Source: Gemmatimonadota bacterium
GTDB taxonomy: Bacteria > Gemmatimonadota > Gemmatimonadetes > Longimicrobiales > Gaopeijiaceae
Direction of reading: 5' to 3'
Length of the DNA: 38,912 nucleotides
Assembly: GCA_003562075.1 (NCBI GenBank)
Contig: PWWP01000049.1
Coordinates: 1 to 38,912, forward strand
Shown: in pieces, positions 32,320-38,912 of the stretch
Position numbering within the stretch: position 1 is the first letter of the stretch
Layout: each line of letters opens with the position of its first letter
Notes under the pieces: model-generated
Told to the model about the DNA's origin: nothing
The model's input: only the letters and a program-made list of their open reading frames with translations
The model's database searches: none
Position numbers and translations under genes: made by a program

Positions 32320-34635
32320 ATGGCACGATCCAGACGACGCTCCTCCAGGAGACCCCGGCGGTCCCGGCGACGGAAACGTCGGGGCAAGAAGGGAGTGGGT
32401 CTCCGTCTGCGAGGAATGGCCGCCCTGGCTCTCATCCTGGTCCTGGGAGGAGCCGGGGTTCTGGGGGCCGGGTGGTGGCTGACTTGCGGCTTCGATGGGT
32501 GCCCGGATCCGGATGGGCTCAGGGCCTACCAACCTGGAGGGGCGCCCGTCCTCCTGGATCGCCACGGCCACGAGTTTGCCCAGCTCCACCCGCTGGAACG
32601 GCAGGTGGTGTCGCTGGATTCCGTGCCGGCGCATCTGCCTTCGGCCTTTCTGGCTGTGGAGGATCGACGATTCTATCAGCACCGAGGGGTAGATTGGCTC
32701 CGGGTGGGAGGGGCGGCCGTCCGGAACCTGACGGCTCGCCAGGTCCGAGAAGGAGCCAGCACCCTCTCCATGCAGTTGGCCCGGACCCTCTTTCCTGAAC
32801 GCCTTCCTGGCCGGGAGCGAAGTCTTCGGCGGAAGCTTCTGGAGGTTCGTGTCGCAGGCCTCATCGAGGCGCGTTTCGACAAGGAAGAGATTCTGGAACT
32901 CTACCTGAACCATGTCTATGTGGGGGGTGGGGCGTACGGAGTGGAGGCTGGAGCCCGCCACTACTTCGACCGGCCGGCGGGAGAGTTGAGTCTTGCGGAG
33001 GCGGCATTCCTCGCCGGGGTGGTTCGGGGTCCGGCGTACTATGATCCCCGTCGGAGTCCGGACTCGGCCCGGGAGCGTCGAGACCTGGTCCTCTCCCTCA
33101 TGGAGGCCCAGGGGATGCTGGAGGAAGATGAGGTCCGGGCAGCACGGACCGGTTTGGTGGAGGTGGTGGCCGAGCCGCCACGGGCCCCTTCGTCCGGGGA
33201 GGCACCCTTTTTCGTGGAGATGGTCCGTCAGTTCATGGACGAGGCGTTCGGTGAGGAGTTGTACCGATCCCGGCTCAGGATCCACACGACCCTGGACAGA
33301 GAACTCCAGCTTGCCGCCGAGGAGGAGCTTTCTCGTCAGCTCGAGGCAGTGGAGGAGGGACGCCTGGGGTGGTTCGACGGTCCGACCTTCCCCAGCTCCA
33401 CGACTGGCGAAGGTGGACGCCGGGGAACAGCCCACCTGGAGGGGGCGGTGGTGCTCCTGGATCCAGGGTCTGGAGATCTCCTGGCTCTGGTGGGAGGACG
33501 TGATTTCGGGACCTCCCGTTACAACCGGGGGACCCGAGCCCGAAGGGAGATGGGGAGTGCTTTCAAGCCCTTCGTCTACGCTGCAGCTCTCTCCCATGGG
33601 TGGGTCGTGAGTCAGCCCCTGGCCGATGCTCCCTTCACCCTGTCCATGGAAGGGAGTGCGGCCTGGACGCCACGGAACTACGATGGGGAGTTCCACGGTC
33701 GTGTGAGTATGCGGGAAGCGTTGGTGCAGTCGCTGAACATTCCCACCGTTCGCCTGGCTCTGGCCACGGGGATGGACCCAGTGGTGGAACTGGCAACCCG
33801 GGCCGGTCTTTCCGGTCCCATCCCCTCTCTTCCGGCGGCCGCCCTGGGAACAAGCCAGGCTTCCCCCCTGGAGCTGGCGGCTGCCTATGTACCTCTGGCC
33901 AATGGAGGGCAGGGAGTCCGGCCCCGATGGGTGAGCCGAGTGGAGGATGCCAGTGGCAACCCGCTGCTGGAGACGGAGGAAGAGACCCGGTCGGTTCTGG
34001 AGCCGGGAGTGGCCTATCTGATCACAGATTTGCTGAGGGACGCAGTGGACCGGGGGACGGGGCAGGGGGTCCGGAGCGCAGGCTATGGTGGGGTGGTAGC
34101 AGGGAAGACCGGGACAACCCAGGATGCCAGGGATGTCTGGTTTGTGGGCTATACCCCGGAAGTGGTGGGCGCCGTCTGGGTGGGATTCGATGAGCCCCGG
34201 CCCATCATGACCGGAGCCTCAGGAGGGCGGTTGGCGGCACCCATCTGGGGGAGGATCCTGGCCCGGACCCATTCTGAGGTTCAGGAGGGAGGGGAGGTCT
34301 GGAGTCGGCCGGAAGGGGTGGTCCAGCGATCCGTGGATCCGGAGACGGGGCGTGTTCTGGGGGATGGCTGTCCCTCGCCGTCCAATGGCACCGTTGAAGA
34401 ACTCTTTCTCCTGGAGGTTCTTCCAGCATCGGTCTGTCCGGAGCGCCAGGGCGTTCGGGAGCGGATTGGCGGCTTTTTCCGGCGGCTCATCGGACGATCG
34501 GAGGAGGAGAGCTCAACCCAGGACGAAGAGGGCCCACCGGAAGCTCTGGACTCGGGATCATCCCTGGAGGAGCTCCTGGGGGCTCCTCCAATCCCGGTGG
34601 AATCAGGATTGAGAGAAGGGGACGGCACCGGCTGA
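32320..34635 (+). CDS. Class A penicillin-binding protein (PBP1A-like)
   Basis: A 771-residue bifunctional peptidoglycan synthase. A strongly Arg-rich cytoplasmic N-terminus (about 30 residues) precedes one membrane segment (33-54). The GT51 transglycosylase domain has AVEDRRFYQHRGVDW (Glu 114), GASTLSMQLARTL and LELYLNHVYVGGGAYGVE. The transpeptidase domain has the active-site motif GSAFKPFVY (Ser 413, Lys 416), QSLNIPT and GKTGTTQD (from Lys 596). The last 100 residues are acidic and probably disordered. ATG 32320 has AAGG upstream. The stop codon abuts the stop of the convergent DUF6504 gene, giving TGATCA with no spacer. Start and function are well supported. Confidence 0.93.
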   Translation: MARSRRRSSRRPRRSRRRKRRGKKGVGLRLRGMAALALILVLGGAGVLGAGWWLTCGFDGCPDPDGLRAYQPGGAPVLLDRHGHEFAQLHPLERQVVSLDSVPAHLPSAFLAVEDRRFYQHRGVDWLRVGGAAVRNLTARQVREGASTLSMQLARTLFPERLPGRERSLRRKLLEVRVAGLIEARFDKEEILELYLNHVYVGGGAYGVEAGARHYFDRPAGELSLAEAAFLAGVVRGPAYYDPRRSPDSARERRDLVLSLMEAQGMLEEDEVRAARTGLVEVVAEPPRAPSSGEAPFFVEMVRQFMDEAFGEELYRSRLRIHTTLDRELQLAAEEELSRQLEAVEEGRLGWFDGPTFPSSTTGEGGRRGTAHLEGAVVLLDPGSGDLLALVGGRDFGTSRYNRGTRARREMGSAFKPFVYAAALSHGWVVSQPLADAPFTLSMEGSAAWTPRNYDGEFHGRVSMREALVQSLNIPTVRLALATGMDPVVELATRAGLSGPIPSLPAAALGTSQASPLELAAAYVPLANGGQGVRPRWVSRVEDASGNPLLETEEETRSVLEPGVAYLITDLLRDAVDRGTGQGVRSAGYGGVVAGKTGTTQDARDVWFVGYTPEVVGAVWVGFDEPRPIMTGASGGRLAAPIWGRILARTHSEVQEGGEVWSRPEGVVQRSVDPETGRVLGDGCPSPSNGTVEELFLLEVLPASVCPERQGVRERIGGFFRRLIGRSEEESSTQDEEGPPEALDSGSSLEELLGAPPIPVESGLREGDGTG

Positions 34636-34938
34636 TCACTGCTGGTACCAGCGTCCATTCGTCAGGTCCCGGAAGAGAGTCAGGGTTTGGCCACCCTCCA
34701 GGATGACCTGGTAATAGAGACGGGAGATGGGAGACCTCCACCACTCATCGTCAATCCTCCAGCGTTCCCGGATCTGAAGGACCCGCCTGCTTTTCTTCCG
34801 AGCCCCGATTCCGGCAATGGATCCAGGTGTGCCGGAGCTGTCCAGGGTGACCTGCACCGGGTGGGGATGTCCCAGGGGATGAAGAATGCCTCCCTTCCCA
34901 GGAGGTGCTGACTTCCGTGACCGAGGTGACCTGGGCAT
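34636..34938 (-). CDS. DUF6504-family protein downstream of imuB
   Basis: A 100-residue protein. The C-terminal half (RRVLQIRERWRIDDEWWR, SRLYYQVILEGG, LTLFRDLTNGRWYQQ) resembles DUF6504, a small family usually found next to imuB-type polymerase genes in Actinobacteria and others. Its function is unknown, but the gene association suggests a role in damage-induced mutagenesis. ATG 34938 is supported by GGAGGG six bases upstream. It lies 68 bp after imuB on the same strand; the gap contains a 14-bp copy of the imuB 3' end. The family call is from pattern memory and gene neighbourhood, not a search. Confidence 0.72.
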   Translation of the reverse strand: MPRSPRSRKSAPPGKGGILHPLGHPHPVQVTLDSSGTPGSIAGIGARKKSRRVLQIRERWRIDDEWWRSPISRLYYQVILEGGQTLTLFRDLTNGRWYQQ

Positions 34939-34959
34939 TCAATCCCTCCATCTCTCCTG

Positions 34960-35021
34960 CAGGGTTCCAGCGCAGGGGCCTGGCGCCAAGAGGCCCTGGT
35001 GTTGTTTCAGGGTTCCAGCGC
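34960..35021. repeat. 14-bp direct repeat copying the imuB 3' end
   Basis: CAGGGTTCCAGCGC is found at 34960-34973 and again at 35008-35021, 48 bp apart. The second copy encodes, on the minus strand, the last codons and stop of imuB. The first lies in the gap before the DUF6504 gene, which may reflect a small duplication. Confidence 0.55.
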
Positions 35022-36302
35022 CAGGAGGGCGTGGCGTCGTTCCGGAATCCGGGACCACGGGTCCACCTCCACCACACGGTAGAGAGGTGAGTAACCCAGC
35101 TTCAACTTGAGTTCCCGTACGGCTTCCTGCAGGGCCCTGGATACCTCTCCCGACGAAGTGCCCATCTCGTCTCGTGCTCTGGCTCCTTCTTCCCTTCGCT
35201 CGAAGAGGAGGGTCTGGATCGAGGGTGGACCGAAATCGAAGAACTCTACGAAGAGAGTGACCAGTGCCCGGGGAGGGGGCGTGAGGTGAACCCGGCTCCG
35301 CAGGGGATAGGCCAGCTCTTTCCTGCGAGCCGACGGTATCCGGAGGGTGGCTTCCACCATCCACGATCCTCCTCGATCCAGATGTCCTCCCATCCGGATG
35401 CCTCGAATGGCCCGGTCCTTCCGGTCAGGGTGCTTCAATCCCCTCTCCAGGAGCCGGTCCAGTCCCCGATGCAGGGTTTCGCGATCTCCTACAGGGGCAG
35501 GGAAATCCAGGGAGACGCGAATAGGGCGGGAGCGGTGCAGGGGACGGACCCGGTGGATTCGCTCTCCTCGGGCCAGTGCCCGGACCTCCAGTCCCTGGGG
35601 ACCGAATTGGCGAAGGAGGTCGTGTTTCGGGATCCGAGCCAGCGCACCCAGCGTGGAGATCTCCATTCGGTGGAGGCGCTCCAGCGATTCGGAGGGGAGG
35701 GGTAGGCTGACGATAGGACAGGTGGCCAGGAAGGAACCCAGTTCCTCCTCCTGGACCAGAACCGGGCGTCCCGGCCGGGCGGTCTCGGCTGCCAGTCGAG
35801 CTCCGAAGGTTCCCGGTCCCCATCCTGCCCGGATGGCTGCCACCAGGGGGCGAGGGAGGATCTGGAGGAGGGTGTGCAGTACCTGGTTCACCTGGTCTCG
35901 GGGAGGACCATACAGGCGTTCCATCCCATCCATCCCCACATGGATTCGTCCCGGTTCCTCCGGTTGAACGATGGGACTCACCCCGGCCAGAGTCTCCAGG
36001 ATGGATTCCGTGGCGATGTCGTAGTGTTCCGGATCCGGTTCCAGGAGTGTGAGGGAGGGGCAGAGGGAGATGGCTCGGGACACGGGCATTCCAGGACGAA
36101 CTCCCGCCTCGGCTGCCCTCTCCGAGATCTGCCAGACATTTCGGCCTCCGGATATCTCTTCTGGTGTCAGGAGGGCGACGGAGGTGGCATCCAGCTCCGG
36201 AGAGCGGACCAGCTCCAGGCGCAGCTCGAAGGTAGGGAGCCAGAGACAGAGGGAGGTACGGCTTCCCCTGTGGTCATCATCCTTCCGGGTCGGGGCGGTC
36301 AT
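35007..36302 (-). CDS. imuB: ImuB-like catalytically degenerate Y-family polymerase
   Basis: A 431-residue protein with the Y-family polymerase architecture. Recognisable parts are the N-terminal strand (LCLWLPTFELRLELVR), GRNVWQISERAAEAGVRPGMPV, AIRAGWGPGTFGARLAA, the helix-hairpin-helix region LGALARIPKHDLLRQFGPQG and a little-finger-like C-terminal domain. The metal-binding acidic residues of active polymerases are absent: the first strand has LWLPTFE instead of DMDxFF, and the SIDE-type motif is replaced by GMDGMERLYG. This matches ImuB, the non-catalytic hub that partners with DnaE2 in SOS mutagenesis. Neither imuA nor dnaE2 is adjacent. ATG 36302 lacks a clear ribosome site. A four-fold CCGAA repeat overlaps its promoter region. 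Confidence 0.85.
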   Translation of the reverse strand: MTAPTRKDDDHRGSRTSLCLWLPTFELRLELVRSPELDATSVALLTPEEISGGRNVWQISERAAEAGVRPGMPVSRAISLCPSLTLLEPDPEHYDIATESILETLAGVSPIVQPEEPGRIHVGMDGMERLYGPPRDQVNQVLHTLLQILPRPLVAAIRAGWGPGTFGARLAAETARPGRPVLVQEEELGSFLATCPIVSLPLPSESLERLHRMEISTLGALARIPKHDLLRQFGPQGLEVRALARGERIHRVRPLHRSRPIRVSLDFPAPVGDRETLHRGLDRLLERGLKHPDRKDRAIRGIRMGGHLDRGGSWMVEATLRIPSARRKELAYPLRSRVHLTPPPRALVTLFVEFFDFGPPSIQTLLFERREEGARARDEMGTSSGEVSRALQEAVRELKLKLGYSPLYRVVEVDPWSRIPERRHALLALEP

Positions 36303-36325
36303 ACGCAGTGCATTGATTCCAGGGA

Positions 36326-36358
36326 CCGAATATATACCGAAACCGAAGATAAGCCGAA
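36326..36358 (-). promoter_or_regulatory. Four-fold CCGAA/TTCGG repeat upstream of imuB (candidate operator)
   Basis: CCGAA occurs at 36326, 36337, 36343 and 36354 on the plus strand (TTCGG on the imuB strand), with start-to-start spacing 11, 6, 11. This makes two 16-bp direct-repeat units, TTCGG-N6-TTCGG. They lie 24-57 nt before the imuB ATG and surround TATATATT, which could be the -10 region. A repressor binding here would block transcription. Period-11 direct repeats are also the layout of the alphaproteobacterial LexA site, though the sequence differs. Confidence 0.6.
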
Positions 36359-36435
36359 TACAGGGGGTGCACAACGCCCCATCAGTGGCTGGGGGGATGT
36401 TCTCTTCAGGAGCCAGAGGGTCTGGCGAGGAAGCG

Positions 36436-37119
36436 TCAGGTGGGCTGGGGAGGGCGGGGAAATCCGGCCGAAGACAGCAGGTAGGCGATTCGACCGTGGA
36501 GAAGTCGACGAGGGAAGGGAGGTTCACCGTGGGTGGTGGCCAGCCATTCCCGAAGGGTGATCTCGAAGGTGGCCAGGAGAAGAACCGAGAGGGTCTGGTC
36601 GTCGGCTTCCTCCAGGGGGACGGAGATCCTCAATGATTCAGCCAGGCGGTCCCGGATCCACCGACGAAGTCGCTCCGAGCCGCTGGGCGGAGGTTGGCTT
36701 CCGTCCGTGTCTGCGTCCATGGTTCGGGGTGGAGGCGGGAGAATAGCCATCCGGGGGATGATGGCTCGGGCCAGGGGAGGATCATCGGCGAGCTCTCCCG
36801 TCAGGCCGTCCAACGCTGCGGCGATGGCGTCCGTTCCTGCCGGCCCACCTTCTTCCCCCTGGAAGGCCCGGTCCATCATCTCATCCAGGACCCGGGCCAG
36901 GAGGTGTTCCTTGGTGGGGAAGTAGTTGAAGAAGGTTCCCTTGGCCACGCCGGATTCACCGGTGATCCTGGACACGGGAACAGAGTCGAATTCCTGGTTC
37001 CGGATGGCTCCCAGGGAAATCTGGTACAGTCTCTCCCGAACCTGGGAAGGGGAGGGGCGACCCTGCTGGGCCGCTGAGACCAGGAAGGGGCGGTTGCCGG
37101 GGGAAGATGGGGAACTCAT
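36436..37119 (-). CDS. TetR-family transcriptional regulator
   Basis: A 227-residue DNA-binding repressor. The N-terminal helix-turn-helix is typical: LYQISLGAIRNQEFDSVPVSRITGESGVAKGTFFNYFPTKEHLL within residues about 30-75, with the conserved TFFNYFPTKE recognition region. The C-terminal ligand domain is unrecognised and includes a Pro-rich loop near residue 130. It lies between the DinB-like gene (62 bp upstream) and imuB (133 bp downstream), all on the same strand. The target operon and ligand cannot be read from the sequence. Confidence 0.9.
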   Translation of the reverse strand: MSSPSSPGNRPFLVSAAQQGRPSPSQVRERLYQISLGAIRNQEFDSVPVSRITGESGVAKGTFFNYFPTKEHLLARVLDEMMDRAFQGEEGGPAGTDAIAAALDGLTGELADDPPLARAIIPRMAILPPPPRTMDADTDGSQPPPSGSERLRRWIRDRLAESLRISVPLEEADDQTLSVLLLATFEITLREWLATTHGEPPFPRRLLHGRIAYLLSSAGFPRPPQPT

Positions 37120-37181
37120 GCCTGAAGGCTCATCCGGGTCAGGTGCGGATCACGGGAATGAGCAGAGTTGGGCATGGGCGA

Positions 37182-37688
37182 TCAGCCTTGTGGATGGTCA
37201 GCTGTAGGGCCGTAGGTAGGCGGCACCGGGAGATCCAGGAGTCGCAGGTACAGTCCCAACTGGGCCCGATGATGAACGATGTGGTTCATCACGACCTGGC
37301 GGAAGACGGCCCACCGGGGGCGAGTGAAAATCTCCGTTTCGCCGGACTGGAGGGTCCAGGGGTCCTCCATGGCGCTCTCTCGGACCTTCTCCAGTGCTTT
37401 CTGGGCGTCGGCAGCCAGCTTGTCGAAAAGCTCCAGGATTCCCTTGGGTCCCTGCGACCGGGGAGCAAGAGCCTCTTCATCCAGTTCCGCCAGATTCAAT
37501 CCTGACTCTTGCAGGACGGGGCCGGTCCACCCGGGGAGTTGGGCCAGGTGGGTGGCGAGCTGACCCAGGGACATGGATTTCTCATGGGGTGTCCAGTCCA
37601 GTTGGTCCGCCGGTACTCCCATGAGAACTTTCCGGGTCAGCGTCAGCTCCTCGGAAAACTCCTGAACTACCATCTCTTTCTCGATCAT
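37182..37688 (-). CDS. DinB-superfamily metal-binding protein
   Basis: A 168-residue four-helix-bundle protein of the DinB/YfiT superfamily. Metal-ligand His are expected in SLGQLATHLAQLPGW and in VMNHIVHHRAQLGLYLR, both visible here, with the characteristic HHRAQL near the end. Such proteins bind divalent metals and include thiol transferases with bacillithiol or mycothiol; many have unknown roles. ATG 37688 fits the family N-terminus (KEMVVQEFSEELTLTRKVL). It precedes the TetR gene by 62 bp. Confidence 0.88.
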   Translation of the reverse strand: MIEKEMVVQEFSEELTLTRKVLMGVPADQLDWTPHEKSMSLGQLATHLAQLPGWTGPVLQESGLNLAELDEEALAPRSQGPKGILELFDKLAADAQKALEKVRESAMEDPWTLQSGETEIFTRPRWAVFRQVVMNHIVHHRAQLGLYLRLLDLPVPPTYGPTADHPQG

Positions 37689-38257
37689 GCGACCCCCTGG
37701 ATGTTGTGACGGCTGGGAACGGCCTCTCTGGGGCCCTGATGGACAGGAGAGGCCGGATCAGAACGATGAATCGGGGAGTTCGTGGTTCGGCACTCGGGCC
37801 CGGAGCTCGGAAGCACCTGCACTGCCATGGACCTCCACCTCCCGGGTTTTCTGTCCCTCCATCGATGAGTCAGACGGAGGGCCTTCCACCAAGAACACCG
37901 GAGGGCGGGGAAAGGTACGATCCGGTCGCCACTGTCGGGGGTCTCGAGGCGCTTCGAGGCGAGGGTCTTCGGGCTCTTCCTCGGACAGGGGGAGAGCGTT
38001 CCGAAGAACATCACCATTCTCGGTACGTACAAGGACGAGGGCCCCCCAGGAGGAGGACCGGCATCGTAACGATGGTCGGGGGCTTTCGTTCGGAAATGGT
38101 CAACATCTTGCAATAGTTTGACTTGACTGATCGGGTGTCAAGTTGCCTGTTCAGGGGATGGTGGGTGCCCGGACCCATGCCGCTTTCCTTCGGTTGTCCG
38201 GTCTTACCCGGAGGCCTCACCGTCAGTCCTGAGGAGAAGGGGTAGGGAGGAGCTTCC
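37689..38257. other. 569-bp intergenic region between divergent DinB-like and hydrolase genes
   Basis: No gene is supported here. Open frames on both strands have poor, Arg/Gly/Pro-rich content and no ribosome site. Near 38118-38142 there is a cluster of TTGAC motifs: tandem TTGAC at 38118 and 38123, and an inverted pair CTTGAC (38122-38127) / GTCAAG (38137-38142). On the minus strand this gives a TTGACA box (38136-38141) with AACTAT 17 bp downstream, a weak promoter candidate whose long leader would run towards the DinB-like gene. Confidence 0.45.
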
Positions 38258-38912
38258 ATGCTACCGAACTGGCACCGCGTCTTTTTCTGGGTGATGGCCG
38301 GTGCAGCAATCCTATTGGCACTGTATCTGTTGATCTCTCCTGGTTTGGCTGAGCGTTTCGTATTCATTCCCGATTCCACTGATCCGGGTGCGCCTCCTGT
38401 GCTGGCCGGGATCCCGGGAGAGGATGTGGAACTGGAAGCTTCGGATGGGATCCAGATTCACGGATGGTGGTGGAATGCCGGGGCCGATGCGCCTGCCGTG
38501 GTCTTCTTCCACGGGAATGCCGGGAACATCTCCATTCGGGTCCACACTGCTCGAGGATTGGTGGAGCGAGGAGTTTCGGTGTTCCTCCTCAGTTACCGGG
38601 GGTATGGGCGGAGCGAGGGCCGTCCCAGTGAGGAGGGGGTGCTCCTGGATGGACGAAGGGCCCTGGACTGGGTTGCCGATGAGGTGGGTGGAGCCCACAG
38701 GGTCGTTCTCCATGGGCGGTCCCTGGGTGGTTTCGTGGCCGCCGGGGTGGCGGCAGTCGCCTCTTCTCCGGTGGGTGGATTGATCCTGGAGTCCACCTTC
38801 ACTTCCCTGCATGCCATGGCGCGGGAGGTCTACCCCTTCATCCCGTCATTCCTCATGAGCCGGCTTCACGGGCACTTCGACACGCTGTCCACAGTCCAGT
38901 CGACCCAACACC
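38258..38912 (+). CDS. Alpha/beta hydrolase (Bem46/YqkD-like), 3' truncated by window edge
   Basis: The frame is open from ATG 38258 to the last base, giving 218 residues of an unfinished protein. An N-terminal membrane anchor (VFFWVMAGAAILLALYLLI) is followed by PLASDGIQIHGWW-like sequence, the oxyanion motif FFHGNAGN, LLSYRGYGRSEG and the nucleophile elbow LHGRSLGG (Ser 155), then LESTFTSL. These are the hallmarks of membrane-anchored Bem46-like hydrolases; the catalytic Asp and His lie beyond the window. GGGAGG precedes the start. Substrate unknown. Confidence 0.88.
   Translation, partial: MLPNWHRVFFWVMAGAAILLALYLLISPGLAERFVFIPDSTDPGAPPVLAGIPGEDVELEASDGIQIHGWWWNAGADAPAVVFFHGNAGNISIRVHTARGLVERGVSVFLLSYRGYGRSEGRPSEEGVLLDGRRALDWVADEVGGAHRVVLHGRSLGGFVAAGVAAVASSPVGGLILESTFTSLHAMAREVYPFIPSFLMSRLHGHFDTLSTVQSTQH

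Noticed and set aside
37685-38113. 142-codon minus-strand open frame and overlapping plus-strand frames in the intergenic region
   Set aside because: No ribosome site, TTG start only, Arg/Pro-rich content and no domain; a decayed gene cannot be excluded.

Overview
This window comes from a GC-rich bacterial chromosome. The gene content suggests a diderm of the Gemmatimonadota type: M14 carboxypeptidases with amidotransferase-like C-termini, DUF5916 barrel proteins, a large Ser/Thr kinase, many lipoproteins and an ImuB/DUF6504 pair. The phylum is inferred from these families; there is no rRNA or other marker here. No tRNA, rRNA, CRISPR array, insertion sequence or phage gene was found.

Layout. 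Positions 2-3983 hold the 3' end of an M14 peptidase, a leaderless peptidoglycan-binding zincin on the minus strand and a YcbB-like L,D-transpeptidase lipoprotein. Positions 4165-12981 hold a copper/silver efflux operon: a small His-rich exported protein, a TolC-type outer-membrane channel, a CusB-like adaptor with a long Asp/His tail, a CusA-type RND pump and a CopB-type P-ATPase with a His-rich N-terminus. Positions 13005-15444 hold a second leaderless peptidoglycan-binding protein and a divergent M15-like peptidase. A 35-bp AT-rich palindrome follows, then a transmembrane Ser/Thr kinase (15769-17919). Positions 17935-23674 (minus) hold M14 peptidase, DUF5916 protein and type-5 uracil-DNA glycosylase as a tight operon. 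Positions 23829-25666 (minus) hold a translationally coupled Tat-exported aminotransferase and RidA lipoprotein. Divergent from them are a propeller lipoprotein and an aldehyde dehydrogenase.

Positions 28554-32175 (minus) hold a KamA-family radical SAM enzyme and an operon of pterin-carbinolamine dehydratase, GT4 glycosyltransferase and phosphoesterase. Positions 32320-34635 encode a class A penicillin-binding protein. Positions 34636-37688 (minus) hold DinB-like, TetR, ImuB and DUF6504 genes. The window ends inside an alpha/beta hydrolase.

How the genes work together. The copper operon forms one route: CopB moves metal from cytoplasm to periplasm, and the CusCBA-type tripartite pump moves it out of the cell, with three His-rich segments probably buffering metal in between. 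At least five genes act on or bind peptidoglycan. Most operon joints use 4-nt stop/start overlaps. The most unusual observations are a glycosyltransferase with no canonical start codon at its homologous N-terminus (a CTGA overlap fits), a four-fold CCGAA repeat with 11/6/11 spacing in front of imuB, an exported PLP-enzyme/RidA pair, and two leaderless peptidoglycan-binding proteins.
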